Part shown: one piece after another, positions 43,999-53,056 of the stretch
Layout: every line of letters begins with the position of its first letter
How positions within the stretch are numbered: position 1 is the first letter of the stretch
Origin: Caballeronia novacaledonica
GTDB lineage: Bacteria; Pseudomonadota; Gammaproteobacteria; Burkholderiales; Burkholderiaceae
Direction: 5' to 3'
DNA length: 64,000 nt
NCBI RefSeq assembly: GCF_900258035.1
Contig: NZ_OGTP01000001.1
Span: forward strand, 1-64,000
Position numbers and translations under genes: made by a program
The notes under the pieces: model-generated
Seen by the model: the letters and a program-made list of their open reading frames with translations, nothing else
The model's database searches: none
Told to the model about the DNA's origin: nothing

Positions 43999-44774
43999 AC
44001 GGTCCATCCGGCGATGGCGCCGCCATGCACGAGCATGGCGAGCGCCGGCGAAAGATCGAAGCGCGCGTCGGCGGACAGCGCGGACTCGAATGCCTCGGCG
44101 ACGGCAATGCCCGCCGCCAGCGCCTCGACGAACGTGGCCGCGCCGACCGGCAGCACGCGCACATCGACATGCGCGTGCGGTCGCGCGATCAACGCATCTT
44201 CGCTTCGCGCATGAATGTCGATGAATCCGGGCGCGTTTTCATCGACATTCATTTGCCAGATCGCGACCAACGGAAACGGCGACCGCACGACGCGAACGGA
44301 CGGATGCAGCGCGAGGCGGATCGAGGGAAGCTGCGCGGCGTCGATGCTTCGAAACGCGTCGGATTCGAGCGGCGTCGCGTCGGGCGCGTGGTACGCCTCG
44401 ACCCACGCGCGCTCCAGCCGCGCGACATCGCGCAGATAGGGCAACGACATCGCCGGTTCGAACGTGCCGGCGAAATCGGCGAAGTCCGCGCCGTAGTCGA
44501 GCATGACAGGCGTTCGCGGCAGCGTCCGCGATGCGTAAATACGCGCCATTCCGGCGAAGAACGTTTCGCCGACGATGCGCCGCGTGACCGGATAGGCCGC
44601 CGCGAGCGCATCGCAAAGACCGGCGACGACATTGTTCCGGTACACGGCGAAACGACGCTCGCTCGTCGCGCCGTCCGGTCCGATCAGGCCCGAGGGAACG
44701 GGACGGCCAGGATCGAGGATCGCGTCGGCGAATGCGCGCTGGCGCGCGTCGAGCGCTCGGGGGGTGTATGACAT
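43995..44774 (-). CDS. bufC: DUF2063 partner of the MNIO enzyme (BufC-like)
   Basis: The 259-residue protein starts MSYTPRALDARQRAFADAIL and has RRFAVYRNNVVAGLCDALAA plus AYPVTRRIVGETFFAGMARI, the typical N-terminal DUF2063 (putative DNA-binding-like) region. A C-terminal domain of about 130 residues follows, with AIWQMNVDENAPGFIDI. In bufferin and similar RiPP clusters this protein pairs with the DUF692 MNIO enzyme and recruits or orients the precursor peptide. It is separated from the MNIO gene here by an unfamiliar 325-residue gene. The ATG at 44774 has a weak ribosome binding site, suggesting translational coupling with the gene 7 bp upstream. Confidence 0.85.
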   Translation of the reverse strand: MSYTPRALDARQRAFADAILDPGRPVPSGLIGPDGATSERRFAVYRNNVVAGLCDALAAAYPVTRRIVGETFFAGMARIYASRTLPRTPVMLDYGADFADFAGTFEPAMSLPYLRDVARLERAWVEAYHAPDATPLESDAFRSIDAAQLPSIRLALHPSVRVVRSPFPLVAIWQMNVDENAPGFIDIHARSEDALIARPHAHVDVRVLPVGAATFVEALAAGIAVAEAFESALSADARFDLSPALAMLVHGGAIAGWTV

Positions 44775-44781
44775 GGACGGA

Positions 44782-45759
44782 TCAGTGCCGGTGAGGGCGT
44801 TGCAGAACGTTGAGCCAAAGCCGGCGCAGACTGTCGACGCCGCCGGCGGTCGAACTCCAGAGCGTCGTGTCGCCGACGAGCAGCGTGCCCGCGAAGGTAT
44901 CGGCGCGCGACTGGAGCAAGGCGTCGAAGCTGCGGTGCTCGCGTGCGAACGGATGCGGCGGCGCGCCGGGATCGATCTTCTGGCGAGCGAGCACGTCGAG
45001 TTGCTCCATCGCGCTTCCGAGACGTTCGAAGTGCGGCAAATGCGCATGCGCGTTGAACGTATCGACGCCGTGCAGCAACCCGAGCCGGTCCAGCGCCGGC
45101 GTGGCTTCGATCGCGCAGGGCGAACCGTCGGCCTCTAGCGCGGGACGCAGTCCGAAGCGGTTTTCCACGGGCAAGCCGAGACCATGCAGTAGCGATTTCG
45201 CATAGCCGCCGAAGCGCTGCTGCGGCGGAATCGTCTTGTCGCCGTGATGCACGAACTGTTCGAGCTGGCGTGCGGCGCGTTCGCCCTGCGGCGCATCGGC
45301 GACCTCGCCGATATCGTGATGCGGGCACACGAACGCAAGATGATCCGGCGCGGCGAGAAATCCGCGCAGGGCTTCCGTTTCCGCGCCGCTCGCAATCTGC
45401 GCGGTTCGCAGCGAGTCGAAGCTGATGACGACGAGCGTGTCGATATCGTCCAGCACGCCCGAGTCGAGCGTCGTCGCGCGGCCGTCGTCGCCGACGCGTT
45501 CGATCGTCTTCGCGGGCTCGCCGGTCTGCGTGTCCGCAAGCTCCAGAAACGCGGCGAAGTTGCGCTTCATGATGTGATCGAGAAAGCCGGCGACGCTTTG
45601 ATCGAAGCGCGCCGGATCGGACAGTTCGTCGAAGCGCGGATAAGCCATGCGGCGGCTTTCGAAGAGCGTCGGGAACCGGTTCTCGATGACCCCGAGCGGC
45701 GCACCCGTCTCGCCGGGCCGGCTCCAGGCATAGTAGAAAAGCAGCTTGCGTCGCGCCAT
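44782..45759 (-). CDS. Unrecognised 325-residue cytoplasmic protein inserted between the MNIO enzyme and its DUF2063 partner
   Basis: The start at 45759 has an excellent ribosome binding site (AAGGAG). The product has no signal peptide and no membrane helix. Visible features are FYYAWSRPGETGAPLGVIEN near the N terminus, a beta-strand/turn DDIDTLVVISFDS near 105, AAPDHLAFVCPHHDIGE near 137-151, and a late LLVGDTTLWSSTAGGVDSL. It has only two Cys (145, 215) but clustered His (147, 148, 171, 172, 238, 240, 243). The pattern of a central strand, an HH-containing turn and a final GDTTLW strand loosely recalls class-I glutamine-amidotransferase-like (ThuA/DUF4350) folds; that is only an impression. 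It lies 19 bp behind bufB and 7 bp before bufC, so it is certainly co-transcribed with the RiPP genes. Confidence 0.75.
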   Translation of the reverse strand: MARRKLLFYYAWSRPGETGAPLGVIENRFPTLFESRRMAYPRFDELSDPARFDQSVAGFLDHIMKRNFAAFLELADTQTGEPAKTIERVGDDGRATTLDSGVLDDIDTLVVISFDSLRTAQIASGAETEALRGFLAAPDHLAFVCPHHDIGEVADAPQGERAARQLEQFVHHGDKTIPPQQRFGGYAKSLLHGLGLPVENRFGLRPALEADGSPCAIEATPALDRLGLLHGVDTFNAHAHLPHFERLGSAMEQLDVLARQKIDPGAPPHPFAREHRSFDALLQSRADTFAGTLLVGDTTLWSSTAGGVDSLRRLWLNVLQRPHRH

Positions 45760-45778
45760 GTGCGTTCTCCTTCGCGTG

Positions 45779-46684
45779 TCAGACGGCCGTCGTCGCGGAC
45801 GATTCCAGCGGATCGCGCGAGCCGGATGCAAGCGCCGACATGATCGCGTCCGCGCGCTCGGCCTGCGCCTTCAACGTCGGCCACGCGGGCACGCGAGCGT
45901 CCCATTCGATGAGCGCGGGCAGCGGGCCGGTTTGCGCGATCGCGTGAGCGAAGAGCTTCCAGACCGCTTCGCCGACGGCGCGGTCGTGCGTATCGATCAG
46001 GAGCGGGCGGCCGATTTCGTCGGCTTCGCGCGCATGACCGGCCAGATGAATCTGCTGCACGGCCGCGAGCGGAAAGGCGTGGATATACGCGAACGGATCT
46101 TCTGTCCGGTTCATCGACGAGACGAAGACATTGTTGATGTCGAGCAGCAGGCCGCAACCCGTTCGCCTCACGATTTCAGCGATGAAATCGGTTTCCGCGT
46201 ACGTGCTCTCGGCGAAGGCGAGATACGTCGACGGATTTTCGAGCAGCATGCGCATGCCGAGCGTGCCCTGAATCTCGTCGATGTGAGCGCACACGCGATG
46301 CAGCGTCCGCATGGTGTAGGGCACGGGCAGCAGATCGTTGAGAAATCCCGCGTCGTGGCTCGACCACGCGAGGTGCTCGGAAAAGCACGCCGGCGCATAG
46401 CGCGCGATGAGCGTTTCGAGCCGCCGCAGATGCGCGCGATCGAGCGCGCCGTCGCTCCCGATCGACAGACCGACGCCGTGAAGCGACAACGGATAGCGCT
46501 CGCGCACCGCCGAAAGATAGCGATGCGGCGGACCGCCGGCGCCCATGTAGTTTTCCGCGTGAACTTCGAAAAAGCCGACATCGGGCCACGTCTCGATCAC
46601 CGTGCGATAGTGCTCGGCCTTCAGGCCGACGCCGCTACGGCAAGGCAATGTGCCGAAGTGGGCGAAAAGGGACGGCTCGGGCAA
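45779..46684 (-). CDS. bufB: MNIO enzyme (DUF692), bufferin-type Cys-modifying RiPP enzyme
   Basis: The 301-residue TIM-barrel protein has the metal-ligand pattern of DUF692/MNIO enzymes: [13 protein letters not shown] at the start, [54 protein letters not shown] and IEWDARVP. MNIOs use two or three irons to oxidise Cys in precursor peptides; BufB-type enzymes make thiooxazoles. I chose the TTG at 46684, six bases behind GGAGG; an ATG at 46738 would add 18 Arg-rich residues. It follows the precursor gene by 66 bp. Confidence 0.9.
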   Translation of the reverse strand: MPEPSLFAHFGTLPCRSGVGLKAEHYRTVIETWPDVGFFEVHAENYMGAGGPPHRYLSAVRERYPLSLHGVGLSIGSDGALDRAHLRRLETLIARYAPACFSEHLAWSSHDAGFLNDLLPVPYTMRTLHRVCAHIDEIQGTLGMRMLLENPSTYLAFAESTYAETDFIAEIVRRTGCGLLLDINNVFVSSMNRTEDPFAYIHAFPLAAVQQIHLAGHAREADEIGRPLLIDTHDRAVGEAVWKLFAHAIAQTGPLPALIEWDARVPAWPTLKAQAERADAIMSALASGSRDPLESSATTAV

Positions 46685-46750
46685 GAGAAGCCTCCGTGAG
46701 CGAGAGGGAAGCGCCGGTCGCCGCAACGCCCGGCGCATCGGACGATGACC

Positions 46751-47083
46751 TCAGGCCTTCGGCGTCAGGCTGCCCGGACCTTTGGGCGTCGACATGGCCG
46801 TGCAACTGCCTTTGGGCACGAGCTTGAACGCATTGCCCTGATAGTCGGTCATGCTCGTGCCGGCGCACGTGGTTCCCGCGCCGGCGTAGCAGTCGTTCTG
46901 CCCTTTCAGCGCGGTTCCGAAGCACGGCTCGACCTTGCCGGACTTCACGAGCGCCGTGTGTTCCGCCTGAATCTTCTTCTGCGCGTCGGTGAATTCCTCC
47001 GCGCTGGCCGATGCCGCTGAAAGCGCCCCGAGCGCCGTTGCGAAAGCGCTGATCACGAGGACAGAGGATGTGCGATGGGACAT
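46751..47083 (-). CDS. bufA: DUF2282 bufferin-type precursor peptide
   Basis: The 110-residue secreted protein begins [20 protein letters not shown] with a signal peptide ending near ASA at residue 28. The mature part has exactly four Cys (54, 65, 73, 94) in [37 protein letters not shown] and KGSC. This is the BufA1/DUF2282 pattern, in which central Cys are converted to thiooxazoles by the MNIO and the peptide binds copper in the periplasm. A ribosome binding site (CCGGAG) precedes the ATG at 47083. It is the first gene of a five-gene operon. Confidence 0.9.
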   Translation of the reverse strand: MSHRTSSVLVISAFATALGALSAASASAEEFTDAQKKIQAEHTALVKSGKVEPCFGTALKGQNDCYAGAGTTCAGTSMTDYQGNAFKLVPKGSCTAMSTPKGPGSLTPKA

Positions 47084-47411
47084 GCGGAATCTCCGGCTGT
47101 TGAAGTATGGAATTAATGATCGTCGGGATGACGACGGAACGAGTCGTGTTCGCTCAATGCCGTCGAAGAGAAAATTAGCCGATGCGCCAAACGCGGGATT
47201 GAACGATATTGCTGCGGTTGTCACGCGATTGCTGCGATGGCGCGTACGGGCTAGAGGAAGTTCTCTGGCATTACGGAGCGTGCGTGCTTGAAATCGGGAC
47301 CGATTCCATATAGCTTCATGGCGCTGCGTCATACAGACGGCTCGGTCTGAAATCGTGTATCAGACTGAAAGCCTCGATACCGATCATTCAGCGGCAGACC
47401 AGGGAGCGCTT
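47084..47411. promoter_or_regulatory. Divergent promoter region between bufA and the efflux operon
   Basis: These 328 bases are less GC-rich than the genes and contain no convincing frame. They must hold the promoters of the bufferin operon (leftward) and the efflux operon (rightward). A repeated TCACGCGATTGCTGCGATGG/TTGCTGCGGTTG element occurs near 47208-47240. I looked for an ECF-sigma promoter in front of bufA, as known for other bufferin operons; the best match (GAACAC followed by CGTC) has a 14-base spacer and is not convincing. Confidence 0.4.
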
Positions 47412-47684
47412 ATGCCACGCATCACAGGCGGAACTCGGAGGCTTGCTGTCGGCGTCGCTGCGCCGCTGTCGGGATGCTCGAACGCGCCGTCGATCAACGT
47501 GCTTGGCGCTTACTTCCCGGACTGGCTCTTTTGCATCGTCGCGAGCGTGGCGCTCGTCGTCGTGCTGCATCTGGTGCTTGCGCGTCTGAAGGTCGGCCAG
47601 ACGCTGTGGCCTGCCGCCGTGATCTATCCGACGCTCGTCACGTTCTTCGCGCTTGCGGTGTGGCTGCTGGCTTTCCAATCCTGA
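47412..47684 (+). CDS. YtcA-like small lipoprotein of the efflux operon
   Basis: The 90-residue protein has a lipoprotein signal with lipobox LSGC (Cys22) and two membrane helices (DWLFCIVASVALVVVLHLVL; WPAAVIYPTLVTFFALAVWL). It is similar to YtcA, found at the head of HlyD/FUSC efflux operons (as AaeX is in E. coli). I used the ATG at 47412, preceded by AGGGAGC. The exporter genes follow directly (19 bp). Its role, probably accessory to the pump, is not proven. Confidence 0.8.
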   Translation: MPRITGGTRRLAVGVAAPLSGCSNAPSINVLGAYFPDWLFCIVASVALVVVLHLVLARLKVGQTLWPAAVIYPTLVTFFALAVWLLAFQS

Positions 47685-47703
47685 TTTCGCCCGGAAACTC
47701 ACG

Positions 47704-48756
47704 ATGACGACGACCGACAACAAGGCATCGAAGCGAAAATGGCCGGCGCTCGTGCTCGTCGTGGTGACGCTTCTGTTGTTGCTCTACGTGATCAGGCTTC
47801 TGGATCGCACGCCGCGAACGGACGATGCCTACGCCTACGCTGACACGATCGATGTCGTGCCGGAAGTCAGCGGACGGATCGTCGAGCTGGCGGTGCGCGA
47901 CAATCAGGCCGTCAAGCAAGGCGATCTGCTGTTTCGCATCGATCCGCGTCCGTATCAGGACGCACTCGCGCGAGCCCGCGCATCGCTCGCCGCGCTCGAC
48001 CGGCAGATCGAACTGACGCAGCGCACCGTCAACGCGCAGCAATACAACGCGGAGTCGGTGCGCGCGGCTGTGGGGCGTGCGAGCGCTGCCGCCACTCAGG
48101 CTTCCGACACGTTGCGTCGCATGGAGCCGCTGCAATCGCCGGGCTACGTGTCGGCGGAGGATATCGACCGGGCGCGCACCGCGCAGCGAGCGACGCAGGC
48201 CGAACTCAGCGCCGCGCGCCTCCAGGCGCAACAGGCCGCCGCCGCCGTCAGCGGTGTCGATGCGCTGGTCGCGCAACGTGCGGTCATCACGGCGGAGATT
48301 TCGAGCGCCGAGCTGAATCTCGAATACGCGACCGTGCGCGCGCCGTTCGACGGCCGCGTGGCGTCGTTGAAGACATCGACGGGACAGTTCGCCTCGGCGC
48401 TCAAGACGGTCTTCACGTTGATCGACACGCGTCATTGGTACGTGGTCGCGAATTTTCGCGAGACGGAACTCAAGGGCGTGCGTCCGGGCACGCCCGCCAC
48501 CGTTTATCTCCTGAGCGATTCCGGCCGGAAATTCGAAGGCGCCGTCGATTCCATCAGTTTCGGCGTCGCGCCCGATGAAGGCGGGCTGGCGCTGCCCGGC
48601 ACCCTGCCGCGCATTCAGCGCACGCTCAACTGGGTGCATGTGTCGCAGCGCTTTCCGGTGAAAATACGCGTCGATCATCCGGACGCCGAACTATTTCGTA
48701 TCGGCACATCGGCGGTGGCTTCGCTGCATGCCGGTCGCGGCGACGATCAACGCTAA
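47704..48756 (+). CDS. HlyD/EmrA-type membrane-fusion protein
   Basis: The 350-residue adaptor has one N-terminal membrane helix (WPALVLVVVTLLLLLYVIRL), a biotinyl-lipoyl-like half motif (DVVPEVSGRIVELAVRDNQA, VKQGDLLFRIDPRPY), an alpha-hairpin, and a second lipoyl half (ATVRAPFDGRVASLKTSTGQ). It closely resembles AaeA/EmrA adaptors that bridge an inner-membrane pump to an outer-membrane channel. It lies between the YtcA-like gene and the FUSC pump gene, with which it forms an aromatic-acid or fusaric-acid-type efflux unit. The start at 47704 (GGAA before) removes a 17-residue non-homologous extension. Confidence 0.9.
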   Translation: MTTTDNKASKRKWPALVLVVVTLLLLLYVIRLLDRTPRTDDAYAYADTIDVVPEVSGRIVELAVRDNQAVKQGDLLFRIDPRPYQDALARARASLAALDRQIELTQRTVNAQQYNAESVRAAVGRASAAATQASDTLRRMEPLQSPGYVSAEDIDRARTAQRATQAELSAARLQAQQAAAAVSGVDALVAQRAVITAEISSAELNLEYATVRAPFDGRVASLKTSTGQFASALKTVFTLIDTRHWYVVANFRETELKGVRPGTPATVYLLSDSGRKFEGAVDSISFGVAPDEGGLALPGTLPRIQRTLNWVHVSQRFPVKIRVDHPDAELFRIGTSAVASLHAGRGDDQR

Positions 48757-48765
48757 GGAGCGCCC

Positions 48766-50802
48766 GTGTCCCTTGCCGACTCCCCGCTCGTCAGGTTTCT
48801 CGAACGCGAGCTCGCGCCGTTTCCGGGGCGGCTCAACGTCATGCTGCGATGCCTTTTGACGAGCGCGATCGTGATCGTCGTTTCGCTCACGCTCGAAGTT
48901 CCGTCGCTGGCGCTGTCGCTGCTGGTGGTGTTCTATGTGACGCAATCGAACGTGGTGATCACGCGGCTCGTGGGCCTCATGTTCATCATCGGGTCGACGC
49001 TCGCCATCGGCTCGTCTATTTTGCTGCTGAAGTTCACCTTCGACTATCCGCTGCTGCGCATCGTCGCGGCGAGCGTGCTGTTCTTTTGCAGCGTGTATCT
49101 GATACGCGTGTTGCGCATCGGCGTGGTGTTCTTCATCGTCGCGGTCATCGTGATCTACGTGCAGAGTTTCGTCGATCAGACCGATCAGGCCGATCTGCTG
49201 ATTCGCTCGGTGCTGTGGGTCTGGGTCGCCGTCAACTATCCGATCGCGCTGACCTTGCTCGTCAACGCGTTGCTGCTGCCCGCCGAACCGCGCGTGCAAC
49301 TGGAGGCGGAGATGCATCGGCAACTGATGTCGATCGTCACGCGCCTTTCGCAACTCATCGAAGGCAACACCGCCGCGCCGATATCGATCGCGGAGGTCCA
49401 GCAGGGCGCGCTGACGCTGCAGCGCCTGCTGCGCTTCACGACCATGCGAGACGCGCGTTATCGCGAGCAGCAGGCGTTGCGGCTTGCCGGCATCGCGACG
49501 GTGTCGCGCCTCCTGCTCGGCGCGAGCCGTCTGCCGCTCGCGTTGCCCAGGCTGTCGGCGGCGCAACGATCGGCGCTGGACGAGTTGCGCGTCAACTGTG
49601 TCGCGCTGGACGATGCACTGGTCGCGCACGCGCCGTACCGCTACGTCGTCACGACGCCGGCGCACATCGAAACCGACGCGCCCGGCGCCGTGCCCGACAT
49701 GCAGCGGGCGCTCCACGCATTCGCCGATCTCTCCTCCGCCGACGCAAAAGCAACCACGCCCCCCGCCGCCGAACCGATGCTCGCGCCGGACGCGTGGACC
49801 AATCCGGTGTACGCGCGCTTCGCGCTGAAGACGCTGCTCGCCGTTCTGCCGTGCTACGTCTTCTACAACGCGGCGGACTGGCAGGGCATCCACACCATCA
49901 TGCTCACGTGCGTGATCGTCGCGCTGCCGAGTCTCGGCGCCTCGGCGCAACGCGCGTTGCTGCGCGTGGCCGGCGCGCTGTGCGGCAGCGCGCTCGCCTT
50001 GTTCATGGTGGTCTTCGTCGTGCCGCATCTGGACGACATCGTCGGGCTATTGCTGATGACCGTGCCGGTGCTCGCGCTGGGCGCGTGGATCGGCGCGGGG
50101 TCGGAGCGCATCGGCTACGCGGGTGTGCAGCTCGTCTTCACTTTTTCGCTGGCGCTGCTCGAACAATTCGGCCCGACGACGAACCTCACCGAGATCCGCG
50201 ACCGCCTCGTGGGGATCCTGCTCGGCGTGGGCGTCGCCACTTTCGTGCAGATGGCCTTCTGGCGCGAAGGCGAGGGCGATGCGCTGCGGCAGAAACTCGC
50301 GTCGGTGCTGCGGGCCGTCGCGGCTTCGTTCAAGCGCCCCGGATCGCCCGCCGACGAAGCCGCGCCATCCGCGCAATGGCGCGCGTGGAACATGCTGGCC
50401 GATTGCGAGGCGACACTTTCGCGCGTCGCGCTCGAACCCAACTGGCAGGAAGGCGAACCCGCGCAACTGACGATGCGCGCGCAGACCGTGCTCGCGCAGA
50501 CGCGGGAAATCATGCTCGCCGCGAACGCGCTCGACGATGCGCTCGCGGTGCGCGGCGCAGATCCCTTGCATACGGCGGATGCACTTCGCACATGGGCCGG
50601 CGATGCGCTCGCCCGCTATGCCGACGATCTCGCGGCCAGTCCGCCGGTTGCGCTCGCGCCGGCGCGCAGCGGACTGTCGATGGACGGCGACGCGGCGCTC
50701 GCGGCGTGCGCGCACAATCTCGAACGGCAGATCGAGGGCTTGCCGGACTGGCGCGGCGAGGCATCGGTTGCGGCGCCTGTTTCGCGGGCGGCGCAGGCAT
50801 GA
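48766..50802 (+). CDS. FUSC-family (AaeB/FusC-like) inner-membrane efflux pump
   Basis: The 678-residue protein has two sets of membrane helices separated by a cytoplasmic region. They include VIVVSLTLEVPSLALSLLVV near the start and YVFYNAADWQGIHTIMLTCV plus VPHLDDIVGLLLMTVPVLAL in the second half. This is the fusaric-acid-resistance (FUSC) pattern, close to AaeB, which exports aromatic carboxylic acids. It starts with GTG at 48766 behind AAGGAG and overlaps the outer-membrane factor gene by 4 bases. Substrates are not inferable; hydroxybenzoates are a reasonable guess given mobA about 6 kb away. Confidence 0.88.
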   Translation: MSLADSPLVRFLERELAPFPGRLNVMLRCLLTSAIVIVVSLTLEVPSLALSLLVVFYVTQSNVVITRLVGLMFIIGSTLAIGSSILLLKFTFDYPLLRIVAASVLFFCSVYLIRVLRIGVVFFIVAVIVIYVQSFVDQTDQADLLIRSVLWVWVAVNYPIALTLLVNALLLPAEPRVQLEAEMHRQLMSIVTRLSQLIEGNTAAPISIAEVQQGALTLQRLLRFTTMRDARYREQQALRLAGIATVSRLLLGASRLPLALPRLSAAQRSALDELRVNCVALDDALVAHAPYRYVVTTPAHIETDAPGAVPDMQRALHAFADLSSADAKATTPPAAEPMLAPDAWTNPVYARFALKTLLAVLPCYVFYNAADWQGIHTIMLTCVIVALPSLGASAQRALLRVAGALCGSALALFMVVFVVPHLDDIVGLLLMTVPVLALGAWIGAGSERIGYAGVQLVFTFSLALLEQFGPTTNLTEIRDRLVGILLGVGVATFVQMAFWREGEGDALRQKLASVLRAVAASFKRPGSPADEAAPSAQWRAWNMLADCEATLSRVALEPNWQEGEPAQLTMRAQTVLAQTREIMLAANALDDALAVRGADPLHTADALRTWAGDALARYADDLAASPPVALAPARSGLSMDGDAALAACAHNLERQIEGLPDWRGEASVAAPVSRAAQA

Positions 50803-52271
50803 AAGCGATCGGCAAACGGCAAAAGCGAGTGTGCTGGATCGTCGCGTTGTGCTGCGCCTTGAGTAGCTGCGCGCTGATTCACGAGGACAGCGCACCGGCG
50901 AGCGCGATCGCGCCCGAGCAGATCAATCTCGCCGACGACATCCATCTCGCACGCGACGGCTGGCCCGCCGCCCGCTGGTGGACGCGCTACCACGACGCGC
51001 AGCTCGACGCGCTCATCGATCAGGCTTTGCGCGACGCACCCACGCTGACGATCGCGCGGACTCGCGTGGCGCAGGCGAAGTCGGACGTGGCGCTCGCCGC
51101 CGCGGGATCGAATCTGCAGGCGGTCGCTTTCGGCGTGGTGGATCGCGAGCACGTTTCCGCGAACGGCTTCATCGGCCCGTTCGCGATGAACGAGCCGGCG
51201 CTCGGATTCACGGGGCCGTGGTACACGGAAGGACTCGTCGGCGTGGGCGCGAGTCTCGATATCGACATCTGGGGCAAGCAGCGCGCGCAGACCGCCGCGT
51301 CCATCGGAGTGAATAACGCGCGGCTCGCGGAAGCGTCCGCCGTCGAACTCGAACTTTCGACCGACGTCGCCCAGCTTTACTACGGCATTCAGACGAGCTA
51401 TCGGCTGCTCGAACTGCTGAATCAGTTGCAGCAAGTGACGGACTTCGCGGTGCAGGCGCATGACGCGCGCGCGATGCGCGGTCTCGAGCCGCGCACGCTC
51501 GTCGAAGATGCCCGCGCGCAGCAACTGGCCGTGCAGCGGCAAATCGTGTCCGCGCAGGATCAGATCAGGCAGTTTCGCGAATCGATGCGCGCGCTGATCG
51601 GCGCGGGTCCGGAAGGACTGCCGCCGATCGAACCCGTCGCGCTGCCCGAAGCCCAGCCCGCGCTGCCGTCGCCGCTTGCCTACGAACTGCTCGCGCGACG
51701 CCCCGATCTCCAGGCGTTGCGCTGGTATGTGCAGGCGTCGTTCGATCGTATCGATGCCGCGAAGGCGGCTTTCTATCCGAGCTTCGACATCAAGGCGTTC
51801 TTCGGCTACAACGCCTTGCACCTGTCGGACCTTTTCACGCACGCGAGCCAGCAGATCAACCTGATTCCCGGCCTGTATCTGCCGATCTTCGATGGCGGCC
51901 GGCTGAACGCGAACCTGTCCGGCGCGCGCGCGGGAAGCAATCTGCTGATCGAGCAGTACAACCAGGCCGTTCTCAACGCGGTGCGCGACGTCGCGCAAAC
52001 GGGAAGCCGCTTGCAGGCGCTGGACGAGCAGATTCGACTGCAGCAGCGGCGGGTCGAATCGATCGCGTTCACGAGAGACAGCGCACAAGCGCACTATCAG
52101 CGCGGTCTGTCGAGCCGGCTGACGGCGCTCGACGCCCGCCAGCCCGTGATTTCGGAGCAGGTCGTGCTGCTCACGCTCAGCGGCCAGATACTCGGTCAGG
52201 AAATCGCGCTCATCAAGGCGCTCGGCGGCGGCTATCGTGCGGATCCGCCGGTCGAGTGGAAGCCGCGCTGA
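50799..52271 (+). CDS. Outer-membrane efflux lipoprotein (NodT/OprM family)
   Basis: The 490-residue TolC-like protein has a lipoprotein signal (IVALCCALSSCAL, Cys24) and the repeated outer-membrane-factor pattern: WWTRYHDAQLDALIDQALRD, then LLARRPDLQALRWYVQASFD and KAAFYPSFDIKAFFG in the second half. It should form the trimeric tunnel of the HlyD-FUSC pump. The start overlaps the FUSC gene stop (ATGA at 50799). Confidence 0.92.
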   Translation: MKAIGKRQKRVCWIVALCCALSSCALIHEDSAPASAIAPEQINLADDIHLARDGWPAARWWTRYHDAQLDALIDQALRDAPTLTIARTRVAQAKSDVALAAAGSNLQAVAFGVVDREHVSANGFIGPFAMNEPALGFTGPWYTEGLVGVGASLDIDIWGKQRAQTAASIGVNNARLAEASAVELELSTDVAQLYYGIQTSYRLLELLNQLQQVTDFAVQAHDARAMRGLEPRTLVEDARAQQLAVQRQIVSAQDQIRQFRESMRALIGAGPEGLPPIEPVALPEAQPALPSPLAYELLARRPDLQALRWYVQASFDRIDAAKAAFYPSFDIKAFFGYNALHLSDLFTHASQQINLIPGLYLPIFDGGRLNANLSGARAGSNLLIEQYNQAVLNAVRDVAQTGSRLQALDEQIRLQQRRVESIAFTRDSAQAHYQRGLSSRLTALDARQPVISEQVVLLTLSGQILGQEIALIKALGGGYRADPPVEWKPR

Positions 52272-52303
52272 GGCGGCGCGGCCGGTTTCAAGGGACGCGC
52301 CCG

Positions 52304-53047
52304 TTACGCCGCTGTCCGGCCGCCGTTCACGCGCAGCACTTCGCCGGTCATGAAACTCGCCGATGCCACGTACACGATCGCCTCGGCGATTTCCTCCGGG
52401 GTGCCGGCGCGCTTCAGCGGGACGGTGTCGAGAAACGCGGCCTTGCGCTCCGCTGTCTGCGTGAGACGATCGAGCATCGGCGTTTGCACGGGGCCGGGCG
52501 CGACGGCGTTGACACGTACGCCAAAAGCGGCGGCCTCCAGCGCCGCGGATTTCGTCAGCCCTTCGACGGCATGTTTGCTCGCGACATAACGCGACGCGCC
52601 CGCCGCACCGCGCGCGCCCATCGTCGAGGATACGTTGACGATGCTGCCGCCGCGTTGCGACGACATCACGCGCAACTCATGCTTCATCGCGAGCAAGGTG
52701 CCGAGCACGTTCGCATCGAATACGGCGGCATAGCGCGCGGCCGTCAGTTCGACGACCGGCGCCGGCTCGCCTTCCGTGCCCGCCGCGTTCACGGCGATAT
52801 CGAGCCGTCCGAAGCGCTCGACCGCATGATCGACGAGCGCCTGCACGTCCTCTTCGACGCGCACGTCGGCTTCGACGAACTCCGCGTCTGCGCCGAGCGA
52901 GCGCAGCGTATCGGCGAGCGCGTGGCCTTCTTCCGCGCGCCGGCCTGAAATCACGATGCGGGCGTTCGAGCGCGCAAAGGCGAGTGCGGTGGCGCGGCCG
53001 ATGCCGCTCAACGCGCCGGTGACGAGTACCACGGTCTTGTCGTTCAT
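52304..53047 (-). CDS. SDR-family oxidoreductase
   Basis: The 247-residue classical SDR has TGALSGIGRATALAFARSNA at the cofactor site, NAAGTEGE, catalytic Ser in VNVSSTMGA and Tyr/Lys in SRYVASKHAVEG, ending VLRVNGGRTAA. Its role is unknown. It is the last gene of a three-gene minus-strand set (SDR, DUF427, SDR) divergent from a LysR gene. The ATG is at 53047. Confidence 0.88.
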   Translation of the reverse strand: MNDKTVVLVTGALSGIGRATALAFARSNARIVISGRRAEEGHALADTLRSLGADAEFVEADVRVEEDVQALVDHAVERFGRLDIAVNAAGTEGEPAPVVELTAARYAAVFDANVLGTLLAMKHELRVMSSQRGGSIVNVSSTMGARGAAGASRYVASKHAVEGLTKSAALEAAAFGVRVNAVAPGPVQTPMLDRLTQTAERKAAFLDTVPLKRAGTPEEIAEAIVYVASASFMTGEVLRVNGGRTAA

Positions 53048-53056
53048 GTTGCTTCC

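Noticed and set aside
47101..47160. ECF-sigma promoter in front of bufA
   Set aside because: GAACAC and CGTC elements exist, but the spacing (14 bases) is shorter than the usual 16-17, so the match is not better than chance.
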